64,000 nt of DNA from Erigeron canadensis (lineage: Eukaryota; Streptophyta; Magnoliopsida; Asterales; Asteraceae): positions 26,910,980 through 26,974,979 of the forward strand of contig NC_057765.1 of the NCBI RefSeq assembly GCF_010389155.1. The letters are read 5' to 3'. The notes beneath the pieces are model-generated. The model saw nothing but the letters and a program-made list of their open reading frames with translations, was not told the origin of the DNA and made no database searches. The position numbers and the translations under genes were made by a program. The stretch's first letter is position 1, and each line of letters starts with the position of its first letter. Positions 22,808-34,410 of this stretch are shown here, piece by piece.

Positions 22808-23574
22808 GAGAAATTATCACAAATCGTCTCTGTGGTTTGTTTGATTCGTATTTTCGTCCCTCGACTTTTTATTATCACTAATTGTCCTTGTGCTTTTCCA
22901 TTTTATTACCAGACGTCCCTGACACCAACAGTCTTTAAAAAACCCCATTAAATCCCTCACGTGCCATACACGTGAGGGTATAATTGTCCAATTTTAATGA
23001 ACACAAACCACAGGGACCTTTCCTCGATTTATATATATACGTATAAGAAAACCCTTTTATCATTTCCCCCCAAATAAAACCCGACCAAACCCTAAATATT
23101 CCTCCCACTAAAGAACCCCAAATCAACAAGAATCTTTTGCTCCTAATAAACTAGGGATTTTATCGGCAACTCTGTGACACATGGGAGGATCGACCCATCG
23201 GAAATACCCGCAACCATTTACCTTGCGATAACAACCATAGTACCTTTGACCTGGTTACAAGATGTCCACGATGTTCGAAGTTTTGTTGGGTTACCACAAG
23301 AACAATAAACCATTGATGGTTGTTGGGTTTGAAAGAAAGAAGAGAGATGAGTTAGAAGATGAAGATTTAATTTAGTTAGGTTTTTGGAATAAAGTGTTAC
23401 GGGGTAAAACAATTTTTTTGGGGGATAAATAAGATGAGATTCGTCCCTGTGGTTTTGTTTTAAAGAGGCTGGACAATTATACCCTCACATGTATGGTATG
23501 TGAGGGATTTAACGAGGTTTTTTTGACGACTGTTAGTGTCAGGGACATCTGGTAATGAAATGGAAAAGCACGGT
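22808..23574. mobile_element. Mutator-like element of the same family, right end lost
   Basis: It begins with GAGAAATTATCACAAATCG and carries the same subterminal blocks as the element at 20386-21551. A right arm is recognisable at about 23430-23574 (GAGGGATTTAACGAGG..., GGTAATGAAATGGAAAAGCAC). It stops at 23574 in the middle of the arm, where the sequence changes to a PIF/Harbinger remnant. The last ~80 bp of the arm is not found beyond that remnant. Confidence 0.6.
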
Positions 23575-24395
23575 GTTAACTCGTCCTTGAGAGGGGGACG
23601 AAGGAGGGACGAACGACATAAGCGGGTGCCCAATGGGCTCGTCCCTCTGCTTGTTCGACATCCTCAGGCGAGTCCGCACCGTTGGGTGGGACTCGTCCCT
23701 GGCTCATGCGCGTGTCTCGTCTGATGGATTAGTCCCTGCAGGGACGAGAGTGTATGTTGATTTTGTTTTTTCAAAACCTAACGACTATATTAATATAGAA
23801 AGGAGACAAAATTAAGTGTTTCACTATTTGGCAAGTTTAGTCGCTCTAACGGCTGTTTGTTCAAAACATGTTCAAAAAAGTGTCAACTTTAGTTCTTAAC
23901 GGCTAGTTTTTCAAAATGGCTATATATACACTTCAAGTGAACGATTATTTCACACCACTCTTCTCAGTTATATTATACCAAAACACACTTTTGTGTACAC
24001 AAATCATCATGAACAACCAGTTTCCTTCGAGTTTATCAACGTACATGATCGAGACCTGATTTGTTTCTTACTGAAGACGGTGATGATGAGCTTATGGGCA
24101 TCATGGCCGAATGTGTTGAGTTGCTTGAACAAGGTGAATCATCAAGACCATTCATACCCCGTATGCCCGACTTAATGTGTCTTTTTTTAAATAAACTATT
24201 ACGAGTATAATGTTTATATTTTAATGTGTGGAATCTTAATTTGAAGTATTGTAATGTGTTTTTTTTATAAATAAAGTGTGTAATGTTTTAGGGGGTTTAG
24301 TCTTTAAAGTTTTTTTTTCCTGATGTGACGCTAACAGGAACTAGCCTTTAAGGGATAAGTCCCTACCATTGGGTACAGGCTGCCTCTTAAACATG
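23575..24395 (+). mobile_element. PIF/Harbinger remnant with a transposase N-terminal fragment
   Basis: Around 24078-24165 one frame reads EDGDDELMGIMAECVELLEQ followed by GESSRPFIPR. This resembles the acidic N-terminus of Harbinger transposases of composites and other eudicots as I recall them. The frame is lost directly afterwards and the catalytic DDE region is absent. The start has repeated 'ctcgtccctc' and 'gggacgag' phrases. No clean target duplication could be assigned. Confidence 0.4.
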
Positions 24396-24456
24396 TAGTC
24401 ATTTTTATGTATAATGTTATGTGTCAGCCCGTGAGTATATACTGGGCTAAGATTTA

Positions 24457-24796
24457 GGGCCTGTTTGTTTTATATCCATTAAGTGCTGTGTAGATTAAGT
24501 GTCTGTCTGAATTTAGTGTGTCTGAAACGAGTAAGACGGTAAATAAATAATTGTTGTTTGTTTTGTGTGCTGAATTAACCGACTGAATAATTAAGATTAC
24601 TATAACGCCCTTGACAGGAATTAGGGAGTGAATAGTGGGTTAGTTATCAAGGATAATTATGTAAAATATATTTTAGTTGTACTTTTTAATTAAGTGATGA
24701 CTTATTAGATAAGTCTTAAACAAACATAATTTCCAACTTAGACAATTAAGATTAAGTCATGACTCATGGATTAAGTGGTTATCAAACACGTACCCC
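24457..24796. mobile_element. Tourist-like MITE
   Basis: The left end GGGCCTGTTTGTTTTATATC and the right end, in complement GGGGTACGTGTTTGATAACC, are related inverted termini of the GGGCCTGTTTG type. The interior is AT-rich, with inverted 'attaagt/acttaat' phrases. The expected TTA/TAA duplication is seen only on the left. It lies about 315 bp upstream of the LRR gene. Confidence 0.5.
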
Positions 24797-25110
24797 AATA
24801 ATAACTGTAGACTATCCAATCGAATCACATTTATATGTTTTTTTATTTTTATTTTTAAAGGTAACTTTTATATGGTGGTCGGAAACGTTTATACGTATAT
24901 GAATTGCTCACATTAATTCATACAACGCGTATTCAATCACTGCTGAGTGCTGACCGTTTCAAAAGTAAGTCATTAAGTCCAAGCCGTCGGAGAACTATAC
25001 AGTACGAAATGTTTGGTATGTGGCACTTTCGCCTTAAAGACTTTTGCCATAGCGATGTCTTTTAATTATGATTCTTTTCTTAATCCATTTTTTTGAATAA
25101 ATTTTCCAAA
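24797..25110 (+). promoter_or_regulatory. Upstream region of the LRR receptor-like protein gene
   Basis: About 310 bp between the Tourist-like MITE and the start codon. A TATA-like motif cannot be chosen with confidence in this AT-rich stretch. Confidence 0.3.
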
Positions 25111-28100
25111 ATGGAAATGACTTTACATGTCATTCTTACATTATTCATGATCTTGCAAAGATTTGGCACAAACAGCATTAACACCAGGATGATAAACTCT
25201 TCAAATGTTACATGTATCCAAAGTGAGCGCCAATCATTGCTTGTATTCAGACAAGGCCTCGTAGACGAATCAAATCGTCTGTCAACATGGACCGGAGTAG
25301 AATGTTGTGAATGGCATGGAGTTTGGTGTGACAGGAGAAACGGTCATGTTGTGAAACTTGATCTTCGATCTCCATTATTTCCTTTCAAGTACGATCATAC
25401 TTTATACAGTCGCATAGATATGAACACAAGCTATTGGCTCCGAGGTGAGGTAAGTCCTTCGTTACTGAACTTGGAGCATTTACGTTACTTAGACCTAAGT
25501 ATGAACAATTTCTCGGGACAAAATATTCCTGAATTCTTAGGGTCGTTCAAGTTTTTGGAATATCTTAACCTCTCTCACTCACGCTTTGTTGGAGTAGTCC
25601 CTCCTCATCTAGGAAATCTCTCAAGATTACAATATCTTGATCTTAGTCAAAAGAACGATGTACTCCTAGATAGATACGGGGTATTTCTTGGTTTTTTCAG
25701 CTCATTGATGGTTAAGGATAATTTGCGGTGGGTCTCCACCCTATCGATGTTAAAGCACTTGGATTTATCAGGATTAGATATAGGTAACGATATTGATTGG
25801 TTCCATTCAGTTAACATGTTACATTCTTTGCTTACATTGAACCTGGCCTCGTGTGGTATCAATATCCCTTCCATTAAATTCATCAATTTCACATCTCTTA
25901 ATTCACTTGATCTCTCTTCAAACTATATCAATTCTATGATTCCTGTTTGGTTATCAAACCTGACTGGACTTATGCATCTAAACCTTCATGAAAACGACTT
26001 CCGTGGCCAAGTTCCTGCTTTTATTGGAACGTTGAGCTCTCTTGTTTTCATAGACCTTTCTTCAAATCAGTTTAATACTTCTAAGCCGGATTTCCTTTGG
26101 AATTTGAGCAGCCTCGTTTCTCTGGATCTTAGTCGCAATAAGTTCCATGGTCCAATCCCGGCAGATGTAAAACTTTGCAATTTGAGCATTCTTAACTTAT
26201 CAGGGAATAAATTTGTGGGCGACCTTTCAAATTTTATTGGAAATCAGTGGTCAGATTGCTTGCATAACCGTTTAAAGTATCTCAACCTTGGGGGAAACGA
26301 GTTTACTGGAAGCATTCCGAGTAAGATTGGTGATTTTAAGAAGCTTGAACACCTTATCCTTTCAAGTAATGCATTGTCTGGTCCTATATCTCCCTCACTT
26401 GGTGGTCTGTCATATCTAATAGTGCTTGATCTTTCTTATAACCAGTTAAACGGGACCATACCCGCAAGCTTTGGACAGCTCTCGCGACTTGAAAGTCTCT
26501 CTGTTTCTCATAATCAATTGATTGGGAACATTCCCACTAGCCTTGGTCAACTTTCAAACCTCGAAACCCTTGATGTCTCTGATAACTCATTGGCAGGGGT
26601 TCTTTCTGAAATTCACTTCACAAAACTCAATAATCTTACTGACTTGGATTTGTCTAAAAATTCATTAACGTTGAATATCAGCTCTGATTGGATTCCCCCT
26701 TTCCAATTGCATGGTTTTGATGGAAGCTCCTGCAACTTAGGACCACAATTCCCCAATTTGATTCGGACATCAGTAAATCTTGATTGGTTAGGTCTTTCAA
26801 ATTCTAGTATTAAAGATACAATACCAGAGTGGTTTGATAGCATCTCCTCTCAAATTTCCATCTTGGATTTGTCCCACAACCAAATCCATGGAAATCTACC
26901 GCGATTTCATGGCTACAATACACACCTGATAAATCTGAAGTCAAACAAATTTGAAGGATCAATCACTTCATTCCCGAAAAATGTAGGGGTGTTGGATCTC
27001 TCAGATAACTTACTCACCGGACATGTTCCTCATACTGATGGAACAACGAACTCAGATCTCTCTTTTGTTAATCTCTCACAAAATCGTTTGACAGGAAGCA
27101 TTCCAGCAGACATATGCAAGATGATTGAGATCGGTGCTCTAGATTTATCCAATAATAGTTTATCTGGTATTCTTCCTGATTGCTTCCAAAGCTTGGTTGG
27201 TATGGAAGTGATAGATCTTTCAAATAACAACATAACGGGTGTTGTTCCAAGTTCGTTGGGTTCTCTATCATCTCTCCTGTCATTGCACTTTCAGAACAAC
27301 AAATTTGAGGGGGATCTCCCAACGTCATTACAAAATTTAACGAGTCTGGTCACCATGGATTTAGGAAACAATTTATTTACAGGTAGTATTCCTCTATGGA
27401 TGGGAGAAAATCTGCCAAGTCTTCGAATTCTGAATCTCCAATCAAATAACTTTATGGGCAAGCTACCGCCACACCTTTGTCAACTTAGCGCTCTTCAGGT
27501 TTTAAACTTGGCACATAATAATATAATTGGTACTATTCCTCATTGCTTTGGAAATTTAAGTGGCATGATCACAGATCAGAATGACTACTACTACTCCCAG
27601 TTTGACTACTATGACAAATACTTCAAGGGAACAATAAATTATGAAGAAAATATTATGGCTTCCACGAAGGGAAGTGAGTTGTTGTATACTAAGACAACAC
27701 GGTTTCTTACATCTTTAGACATCTCAAGCAACAACATTACCGGAGAAATCCCAGATGTTTTGATGCATCTTGTGGGATTGGAGAATTTAAATCTTTCTGG
27801 AAACTTGCTACAAGGCAAGATTCCAAAGACAATTGGAAATCTAACGAAAATTGAATCTTTAGATTTGTCAATTAACAAGTTGTCTGGTCAGATTCCCCAA
27901 AGTTTGACTAGCTTGACCTATCTAAGCTACTTGAATCTGTCGTTCAATAACCTATCTGGTTCAATCCCGACAGGAAATCAGTTGCAGACTCTAAATGAAT
28001 CGTCTATTTATGAAGGGAATATCGGACTTTGTGGGCCTCCATTATCAAGGAGTTGCAATGGCCGTAACGACTCATTATACAATCATGTTGATGAGAGTGA

Positions 28101-28302
28101 AGGTCAAGATGACAATGAAGGCTTTTGGTTTTATATTGGCATGGGCCCGGGTTTCGCTGCTGGATTCATCGGACTACTTGGTAGTTTGCACTTCATTAGG
28201 AGTTGGAGGATTACATACTTTGAGACTCTTGAGAACGTGTATGGTTGGTCAATGGTACCAATTCGATCAAAAATCACTCGGCTGAGAAAGAAGTTATTCT
28301 AA
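25111..28302 (+). CDS. LRR receptor-like protein, EIX2-like, single exon
   Basis: The 1063-aa protein starts at ATG 25111 (MEMTLHVILT...); an upstream in-frame TTG is not a plant start. Order of parts: signal peptide (about 1-22); LRR N-terminal cap with CIQSERQSLLVFRQGL and CCEWHGVWC; a long array of extracellular plant-type LRRs (LxxLxLSxNxLxGxIP); a non-LRR island near residues 815-865 containing NDYYYSQFDYYDKYFKG; four further LRRs ending in GNIGLCGPPL; an acidic juxtamembrane stretch (DESEGQDDNEG); a membrane helix with GxxxG motifs (about 1004-1030); and a short basic tail (~33 aa). No kinase domain is present. Family members such as tomato EIX2 sense apoplastic microbial proteins and signal through SOBIR1/BAK1-type kinases. 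The absence of introns is normal. A possible intron in the 3'UTR begins at 28309 and ends near 28539. Confidence 0.93.
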   Translation: MEMTLHVILTLFMILQRFGTNSINTRMINSSNVTCIQSERQSLLVFRQGLVDESNRLSTWTGVECCEWHGVWCDRRNGHVVKLDLRSPLFPFKYDHTLYSRIDMNTSYWLRGEVSPSLLNLEHLRYLDLSMNNFSGQNIPEFLGSFKFLEYLNLSHSRFVGVVPPHLGNLSRLQYLDLSQKNDVLLDRYGVFLGFFSSLMVKDNLRWVSTLSMLKHLDLSGLDIGNDIDWFHSVNMLHSLLTLNLASCGINIPSIKFINFTSLNSLDLSSNYINSMIPVWLSNLTGLMHLNLHENDFRGQVPAFIGTLSSLVFIDLSSNQFNTSKPDFLWNLSSLVSLDLSRNKFHGPIPADVKLCNLSILNLSGNKFVGDLSNFIGNQWSDCLHNRLKYLNLGGNEFTGSIPSKIGDFKKLEHLILSSNALSGPISPSLGGLSYLIVLDLSYNQLNGTIPASFGQLSRLESLSVSHNQLIGNIPTSLGQLSNLETLDVSDNSLAGVLSEIHFTKLNNLTDLDLSKNSLTLNISSDWIPPFQLHGFDGSSCNLGPQFPNLIRTSVNLDWLGLSNSSIKDTIPEWFDSISSQISILDLSHNQIHGNLPRFHGYNTHLINLKSNKFEGSITSFPKNVGVLDLSDNLLTGHVPHTDGTTNSDLSFVNLSQNRLTGSIPADICKMIEIGALDLSNNSLSGILPDCFQSLVGMEVIDLSNNNITGVVPSSLGSLSSLLSLHFQNNKFEGDLPTSLQNLTSLVTMDLGNNLFTGSIPLWMGENLPSLRILNLQSNNFMGKLPPHLCQLSALQVLNLAHNNIIGTIPHCFGNLSGMITDQNDYYYSQFDYYDKYFKGTINYEENIMASTKGSELLYTKTTRFLTSLDISSNNITGEIPDVLMHLVGLENLNLSGNLLQGKIPKTIGNLTKIESLDLSINKLSGQIPQSLTSLTYLSYLNLSFNNLSGSIPTGNQLQTLNESSIYEGNIGLCGPPLSRSCNGRNDSLYNHVDESEGQDDNEGFWFYIGMGPGFAAGFIGLLGSLHFIRSWRITYFETLENVYGWSMVPIRSKITRLRKKLF

Positions 28303-29342
28303 AAGAGGTACATTCTTGGATTCACAAACACCAGATTTACATTTGATTGAAAAAATGAGAAAGCAATATAACTCTGAAATCACTGAATATAATTTTTTAA
28401 CCCAACATTTTCATGTTAATGAATCAAGAGCATATACAACTGGGTTAATGTTGTGATTTAAAACTCAGTGAAATAAAATTGATTTGATTTTAGCTTCTTG
28501 ATATAAATTTGGTTGTTGACATCTTAAAATATTTGCAGGTACCACTTTGCACTAGAGTCTAGAGGTGTTCAGATGGGACAAATACGGTGAAGTAGTTACT
28601 CCATAAGATATGCTTGATTATTCTGTACTTTATACTGTAACAAAAAGGATGTTGTAGGATGTTTATTTCAACTTATTTGCCATTTTAAGAAAAAATCCCA
28701 ATCTTGTTTGCACTAATTTCCTGTGCTTCATAGCAGAAAGTATGTGGTTTACAGTCTAGAGTTGTTAATTCAGTCATTTTGACAAATGTTTATATCTCTT
28801 GTTTGCACTTGTACTGTGTCTTTCTTTGATAATATATAGTAAAACTACTACTTAAACTCTTCTTATTTTTGTCCAATAACAACAATTAAGTGACCCAAAT
28901 GAAAATTAAGAAGCGGCAGTTGTAAATGACAAAACATTGAGCTGAAAAGTACTTATACAACGGCGCAACTGGCAAAAAAGTTAACTGGGCTTTGATATAT
29001 ACCTATAAATAACTCGTTTCTTTGCTTATCTTTACTACCGATTAGTCAGAACGCGAACCAAATTCAGCTCCCACCAGACTTTTTGTTTCTTCTAACTCTT
29101 GTTTTTTTTTTAATATCCTCTTAGTACCCCACAATGGCTGATGTTGGTATGCTAGTTAACTTTAAATTGTTCAATGGTAAAAAGGTTAATGGGCCTCCAT
29201 CTAGTGAACTTTCTGAAAGCTGCAGATTGAATCATGTCCACTGATCAGGGATACTGTCGTTTGAGCTGAAGAGGCAACAAGTCCAACTACCTGATTCCCT
29301 ACCAACACTGCAATCTTGTTTATTGAGTATATGTTGACTATT
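28303..29342. other. 3' flank of the LRR gene and intergenic DNA
   Basis: It holds the probable 3'UTR. Near 29136-29250 there are short open stretches (MADVGMLVNFK..., GILSFELKRQQVQLPDSLPT) that I cannot assign and that are interrupted by stops. They could be a decayed gene fragment. Confidence 0.35.
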
Positions 29343-29960
29343 AATCAGAAAAGGGTCAAATGACTATAAAGTAAAAATTCATCCAAAGTGTATTTTTAAG
29401 GAATAACGCCCCAATCATTCTATTCATAAGAATGAACAATGGTTGTATTCATTCATGTCAGATTGTCTGGTAAAAAGCTGATGGATTAAACTACAGAAGC
29501 CAACTGAACCAAACCCATCCTATTCACCTATTCTCGAGCTTTTGCCGTCTACATATGTGTAGGTAACAGGACATAAGAAAATGTCTTCTGAGTTAGCATG
29601 ATTCAATCTGTTTTCAATGTACAAAAGAGCTTGGCAACATGGAGTGTTTGTACTTCAACCGGGCCGGTCCTATCTGATGTACTGTCTAATCAATACTGGT
29701 CTTAACAACTTGCGAGAGGTTGAACCAGACTCGCTCAAGGTTGTTTCAGAGTTGGTTCTATATGTATACAAACTTCTTTTGGAACTTAAACGACTAAATA
29801 CTAATTCACTCATGGCATTATGCTTGGTTTGTATGTTCTTAACTATTGTGCATTTAAAACCTGCGAACTCATCAACTTTTTCGATAGTTGACCTTTCTAA
29901 ACTCATGCTTTTTATGTTATTGTCGGTAAGCTATGGCACTCAAAAAGGCCCATAGGGATG
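29343..29960 (+). repeat. Copy 2 of the segment shared with 18.83-19.44 kb
   Basis: Similar to copy 1 along most of its length. Here the frame MYKRAWQHGVFVLQPGRSYL... is open for over 100 codons but begins without a recognisable domain. Copy 1 has a stop within it. Treated as a duplicated fragment, not a gene. Confidence 0.55.
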
Positions 29961-30864
29961 CGTTTAGCAAAATCCCTTAATAATAACTACAGGTTTTCTT
30001 ATACATAGTTTCTTTTTTTGTTGCCACTACAGGTTTTTCTGATTTTAAGAGAAAACCCTCATGACGCTATACACCACATGTGTATAAGAAGCTTCGCTCT
30101 TTGAATTAAATTCTGTAATATGTAATCATCACATATAAATACTCGACTGTTACTATGAGTAACGGGTCATTCTTAGTTGTCATCACATCACAACACAAAA
30201 ATAAACGGTAATCAACACAGTATATTATTTGTCTTCTTTGAATGATGAGATAGATCATAATATCTCGTGTTTATGCTTATCATAAGTTAAAGTTCATCTA
30301 TAATTAGACATGCTTTCTTGTGTAAAAGACAATTAAACAAAGGGTTTTGCTAAACGAAAGGCTTTCGTTAAGCTGCATTAAATAGTTGTATACTTACCAT
30401 AAGATTAAGTGAGTGGGCTTTTGAGATGGAAATGTAAAATTTTTTATACACGTTAATTAGAATTTCATTTAGCATTTTTCTTAAACAAAACCAATAGAAA
30501 TAAATAATACTCGTAATAATTAAGAATGGATAGAAAAACAAGATACATTTGGGACATATTAGGTAATGTGATAAATACAGAGTTATGAGAGTAAGATGAG
30601 CAATTGTTCTCATGCTATTTTCAGACAATCTTACAACCTTTATTGCATTAAATTTATATGAGTTGTTTTGTTTATGTGAAAAATAAAATAAAATTTTTTG
30701 TAAGTATGATATATAGACACAATTAAACTATTCTTGTTTATTTTTTCTTAATTTTTTTCAAAATATTAGTCTACAACAACTTATACAATTGTTGTATTTC
30801 TGGTATCTTTTGTTTTTTTATAACATATAAACAGATTTATTTTTTATGTAGGAACCACAAATCT

Positions 30865-31050
30865 CAAGCCTAGAATTCTGTCCGAGATGACCCAATGACA
30901 AAAGGTCATCGCAAGCTGGCTCAACCCAGTCGTATGAAGGCCTAGACTCAATAACACTAATTTCAAGAAGAAACCTCACTGGGGTTCAAACCTCCATTTG
31001 GTAGACAAAACGTGTTGCCTCAGCACGCGAACCATGGATCATTGGCTATA
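30865..31050 (-). mobile_element. Probable SINE on the minus strand
   Basis: Read on the minus strand, CATGGTTCGCGTGCTGAGGC (A-box-like) precedes GGAGGTTTGAACCCC (B-box-like) at a spacing typical of tRNA-derived SINEs. No clean target duplication was found. It lies upstream of the bHLH gene. Confidence 0.4.
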
Positions 31051-31251
31051 AATAAACTCTTTGGTTTGTCATTTTCTTCAACATACCTTATATTTGTCAA
31101 TATCCCTCCTGTTTCGTAAGACATGGCTGAAAGGGATGGTCATTAAGGGCCTTTTTAAGATACTTACCTCAAATAACAACGGTTCTAATTAAGAAGTTGT
31201 TCAATTCAAGCATAAGTGTTGATCTATCATAGCCAGACTAAACCACCCGAT

Positions 31252-33602
31252 ATGAGATCTACAAGGAGTTCAGGACGTCGCAAGAAAGAAGTGGCACCAG
31301 TGGTTGTCGATGGTGGTGATGACAAGAAAAAAAATGGCGCATTTGAGATGAAAAGTACTGAGAACAATCGACACGAACGTGTGGTTAAAGACGAGCAGGA
31401 CACAAGAGATATGAGATTATTAAGTGATCAAGCTAAACATCTGTGGTCAGAGAAAAGAAGGAGAAAAAAGATGAAAAACATGTTTGAAGAACTTCATTCT
31501 TTACTCCCCAATCAACCTCCTAAGGTAACAATTTTATAGCTTATCTCAATGTCTATATTTTCCTCCTCCTTTGTAATATGATTACAATATATAGACTAAA
31601 AATGCCTATTCGTCATTGTGCCCACCGTTGAGACTAGATTTCTCTGCGTCAACCTGTTGAGTGTTGACTCTGGGTTGGTCGACGTTAGGGGCGGTTCTTA
31701 TAAGGGGCCCTGGTGGCCCCGCAGCGGTCTTTTAATTTATATATATTTTGCTTTAACACACATATAATATGATAATTATAACATAAATAAAATTGGTGTG
31801 TCTGATATTAACATGAATGTTATATCTGCTGTCGCCCTGGGTGGGATCAAGCTGATGCTCTAATTAATCCAAATTCAAAATGTTCATAAAGTATAAGTTG
31901 TAACAACTATTCTATTATTAGTTATCTTTTAGCTATAGAGCTTATTATTAAAAAGATTTAGAGTTTGTTTTTTTGTTATTAAAAAAGGCATATATACCAT
32001 GGCTGATATCATACCTATATTAATGTATCGGATGTAACTTCACAGAAAACATCTTCGGACGAGATTAGTACTAAAACGAGTATTCCTTGACTTCAACTTA
32101 AACTGTTACGACTCTATTATTTTGCTAAATCAGTTTTCCCTTGTCGGTTAACCAACGAGTGAGTGGGTCCCATCTTTTGTATATTTGTGTTATTAGCTAG
32201 ATACTGTGTTGGTATTGGTGTGTCAGTTTAAAAATCAGTTTGAAAGTTATATGTAATGGGGTTAATGTGGCAAAACGGATAATATTTAACCTAAGTCACC
32301 ATTGGGTGTCTTCTAGATATTAAAATTCAGTACTTGATTACCAATATTAAAATGGAAAACCAGTTTATTTTGAAAGATGACTGTAGACAAAACTCATATA
32401 TTTGTAGATTGTTCATCATAAGAATGCTTAAAGCCTTAAACTTTGTATCTTTATTCATATTAATCATTATACTCCATACAAAGTTAAAATTAGTTTCTTG
32501 TATCACAGACAAACTTGACCACAATAGTTGATGAGACGATAAGCTACATCAAAACCTTGCAACAAACCCTGCAAAAGCTTGAGATGCAGAAGACACAGAT
32601 GCTCTGCAGTCAATCAACCAACATCAGTGTCGCTTCTCCTACGCCTCAACGACAAAAAAAAGTTGTTGCGGATTCCCTTTTATCCCTTGGCAGTTCCTCA
32701 AACGGCCACATGGATATGGCTACTTGCTCTAAACTAGGTCCTTTTCCCATGCCTTCGCGTGCACCACCGGCCTTTCAAACATGGACTTCTTCTAATGTCA
32801 TCTTGAATGTGTGTGGTCTTGATGCACATATTAACATCTGCTCCTCTAAGAAGCATGGGCTCCTTAGCGAGATTTGCAAAGTGTTGGAGAGGCATAAATT
32901 GGATGTCCTATATGCTCAAGTGTATTCCGATCTATCTAAAAGCATGTTTATGATTCATGCTCGAGTAAGTTTTTTTCTACTATAGTTTCGCATATAGTTT
33001 CATGTATGTGTATATTGCTATTCCTTTAATTTGGTTATATATTACACGAATTGTTTGGAAGGATTTTGCAAAAACGGGCGTTCACCACACCAGCCATTTT
33101 TAATGCACTTTAGTGAATGCATGCCATGTGAAAAGGCCAGAGGTGGGAACTCCAGTCTTTAATCGGTTTGGTGACGACAACTGACTGTTTGAACGCCTGT
33201 TTTGCGAACTCTTTTCAAAAAACACTATTTTGCCAAAAAAAAAAAAAAAAAGAATTCTCTAATCATCAAAATAAGAAAAGATTTTTTTTTTCTTTTCTGA
33301 TCAGCTAGTTAAAGGTTAATTAGATAAGTACATGATCATATATTAATGACTCCGTAATCCTTATGAATTAAAGTTATAAGAATTATTTTAATTCACTATA
33401 TGCATTAAGGTTGTAATGTTATGTGGCATAGTCAGTTGTGTCTGTGGCTTCAAAGACTAAAGATATATCGTTTACTTCTACTTCTAATGTTGATTAGGCG
33501 CATGTAGCTCCCGATGAGTCCCCAATAGATCATGCTTATGAAGAGATTTTCAAAAAGGTTGCGCTAGAGATGATGCTTTTGGCCGACTCCAAATCATCAT
33601 AG
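31252..33602 (+). CDS. bHLH transcription factor, bHLH95/ZHOUPI-like, three exons
   Basis: Exons 31252-31524, 32509-32964 and 33498-33602 join in phase, with GT-AG borders, to 277 aa. The N-terminus is basic and hydrophilic (MRSTRSSGRRKKE...). The bHLH domain lies at about residues 62-110: HLWSEKRRRKKMKNMFEELHSLL, then after the first intron TTIVDETISYIKTLQQTLQKLE. The His-Glu-Arg contacts of E-box binding are kept. The C-terminal ACT-like region (VILNVCGLDAHINICSSKKHGLLSEICKVLE...) should support dimer formation. The last exon ends FKKVALEMMLLADSKSS. Family members such as Arabidopsis ZHOUPI/RGE1 control endosperm breakdown and embryo cuticle. The intron after the PPK triplet matches the sister gene on the opposite strand. 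A pseudogene copy lies at 17.2 kb. Intron 2 holds a short foldback element. Confidence 0.88.
33062..33222. mobile_element. Possible foldback MITE in bHLH intron 2
   Basis: TTTTGCAAAAACGGGCGTTC on the left and, inverted, TTCGCAAAACAGGCGTTC on the right delimit about 160 bp. No clear target duplication was found. The region is absent at the same place in the pseudogene copy, consistent with a later insertion. Confidence 0.4.
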
Positions 33603-34254
33603 ATTTCCAGAGGTAGTTGCTGATGGAAACATTTCGTGGTTCGGCTTAATTACTATTATAGGCATGGTAAAAGCAATGGGTCGATATGTAGTCCATATAT
33701 GATCAAACATTTCTACCAGTAGTATTGTTGGGTTATTTTTTTTATGGTTTTGTGAAAGCCTGAACTTTTTATGGTTACTTAAAGTTATGCTCCATCTATC
33801 ATATTTGTTAAAACTGTTTTGGTTTTCTTTTCTGATTACAAAAAGGTTTTCAACTGTTAACCTGTGTCCTGTTTTTCTCTATCTCTTATCTGAAGTTTTG
33901 CTGTATTTATTTGAGCAAAATCTGTTATATTAGTTGAAAGGTACCTAAGAGTTAGTTGCTAGACGCCTAAGGAACATTACAAACTGATGGACCAAAGGGA
34001 AATTGGGTTGCAATTAAGTCTACTCATCTCCTTTATGCATAGTGAGTAACTTGTCAGAATATCCTAAAATTTTGGTCTTAGGCCTCTGATGGGGGAAGGT
34101 TATGGCGTTTATGTAGCTTCACAGAACCCATAGGGCTGCACTAGTTACAATGTCAATTCTAATCTCTTGTCATTTGTCTCGAGTCAATCACAATTCAATT
34201 GATGTCTTTTAATAAGAGTAAATCATTGATTTTAGTTACAACCACCATCATGTT
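33603..34254. other. 3' flank of the bHLH gene
   Basis: Probable 3'UTR and intergenic DNA. Similarity with the pseudogene copy continues here to about 34030. No further feature is seen. Confidence 0.4.
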
Positions 34255-34410
34255 GGTCTAGTGGTTAGGCGTCCTGCTTCCTCGATAAGAAAAGGTCTTG
34301 GGTTCAAAACCTCCCTAGGTGAGCATCTTGGGGGTTTCCACATAAGTGGTTGAAGATAGTACCGGGATATCTTGGTTAGGCCACATAGACCCGAGTCAAA
34401 AAAGTTTTCC
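34255..34410 (+). mobile_element. Probable SINE between the convergent bHLH genes
   Basis: TGGTCTAGTGGTTAGGCG (A box) and TTGGGTTCAAAACCTC (B box) are spaced as in tRNA genes. A non-coding body follows and ends in AAAAAAG. The flanking duplication is not clear. Confidence 0.55.

Noticed and set aside
29617..29955. A 112-codon open frame as a new gene
   Set aside because: No domain, no plausible start context, and the duplicate at 19.1 kb is interrupted; treated as a repeat fragment.
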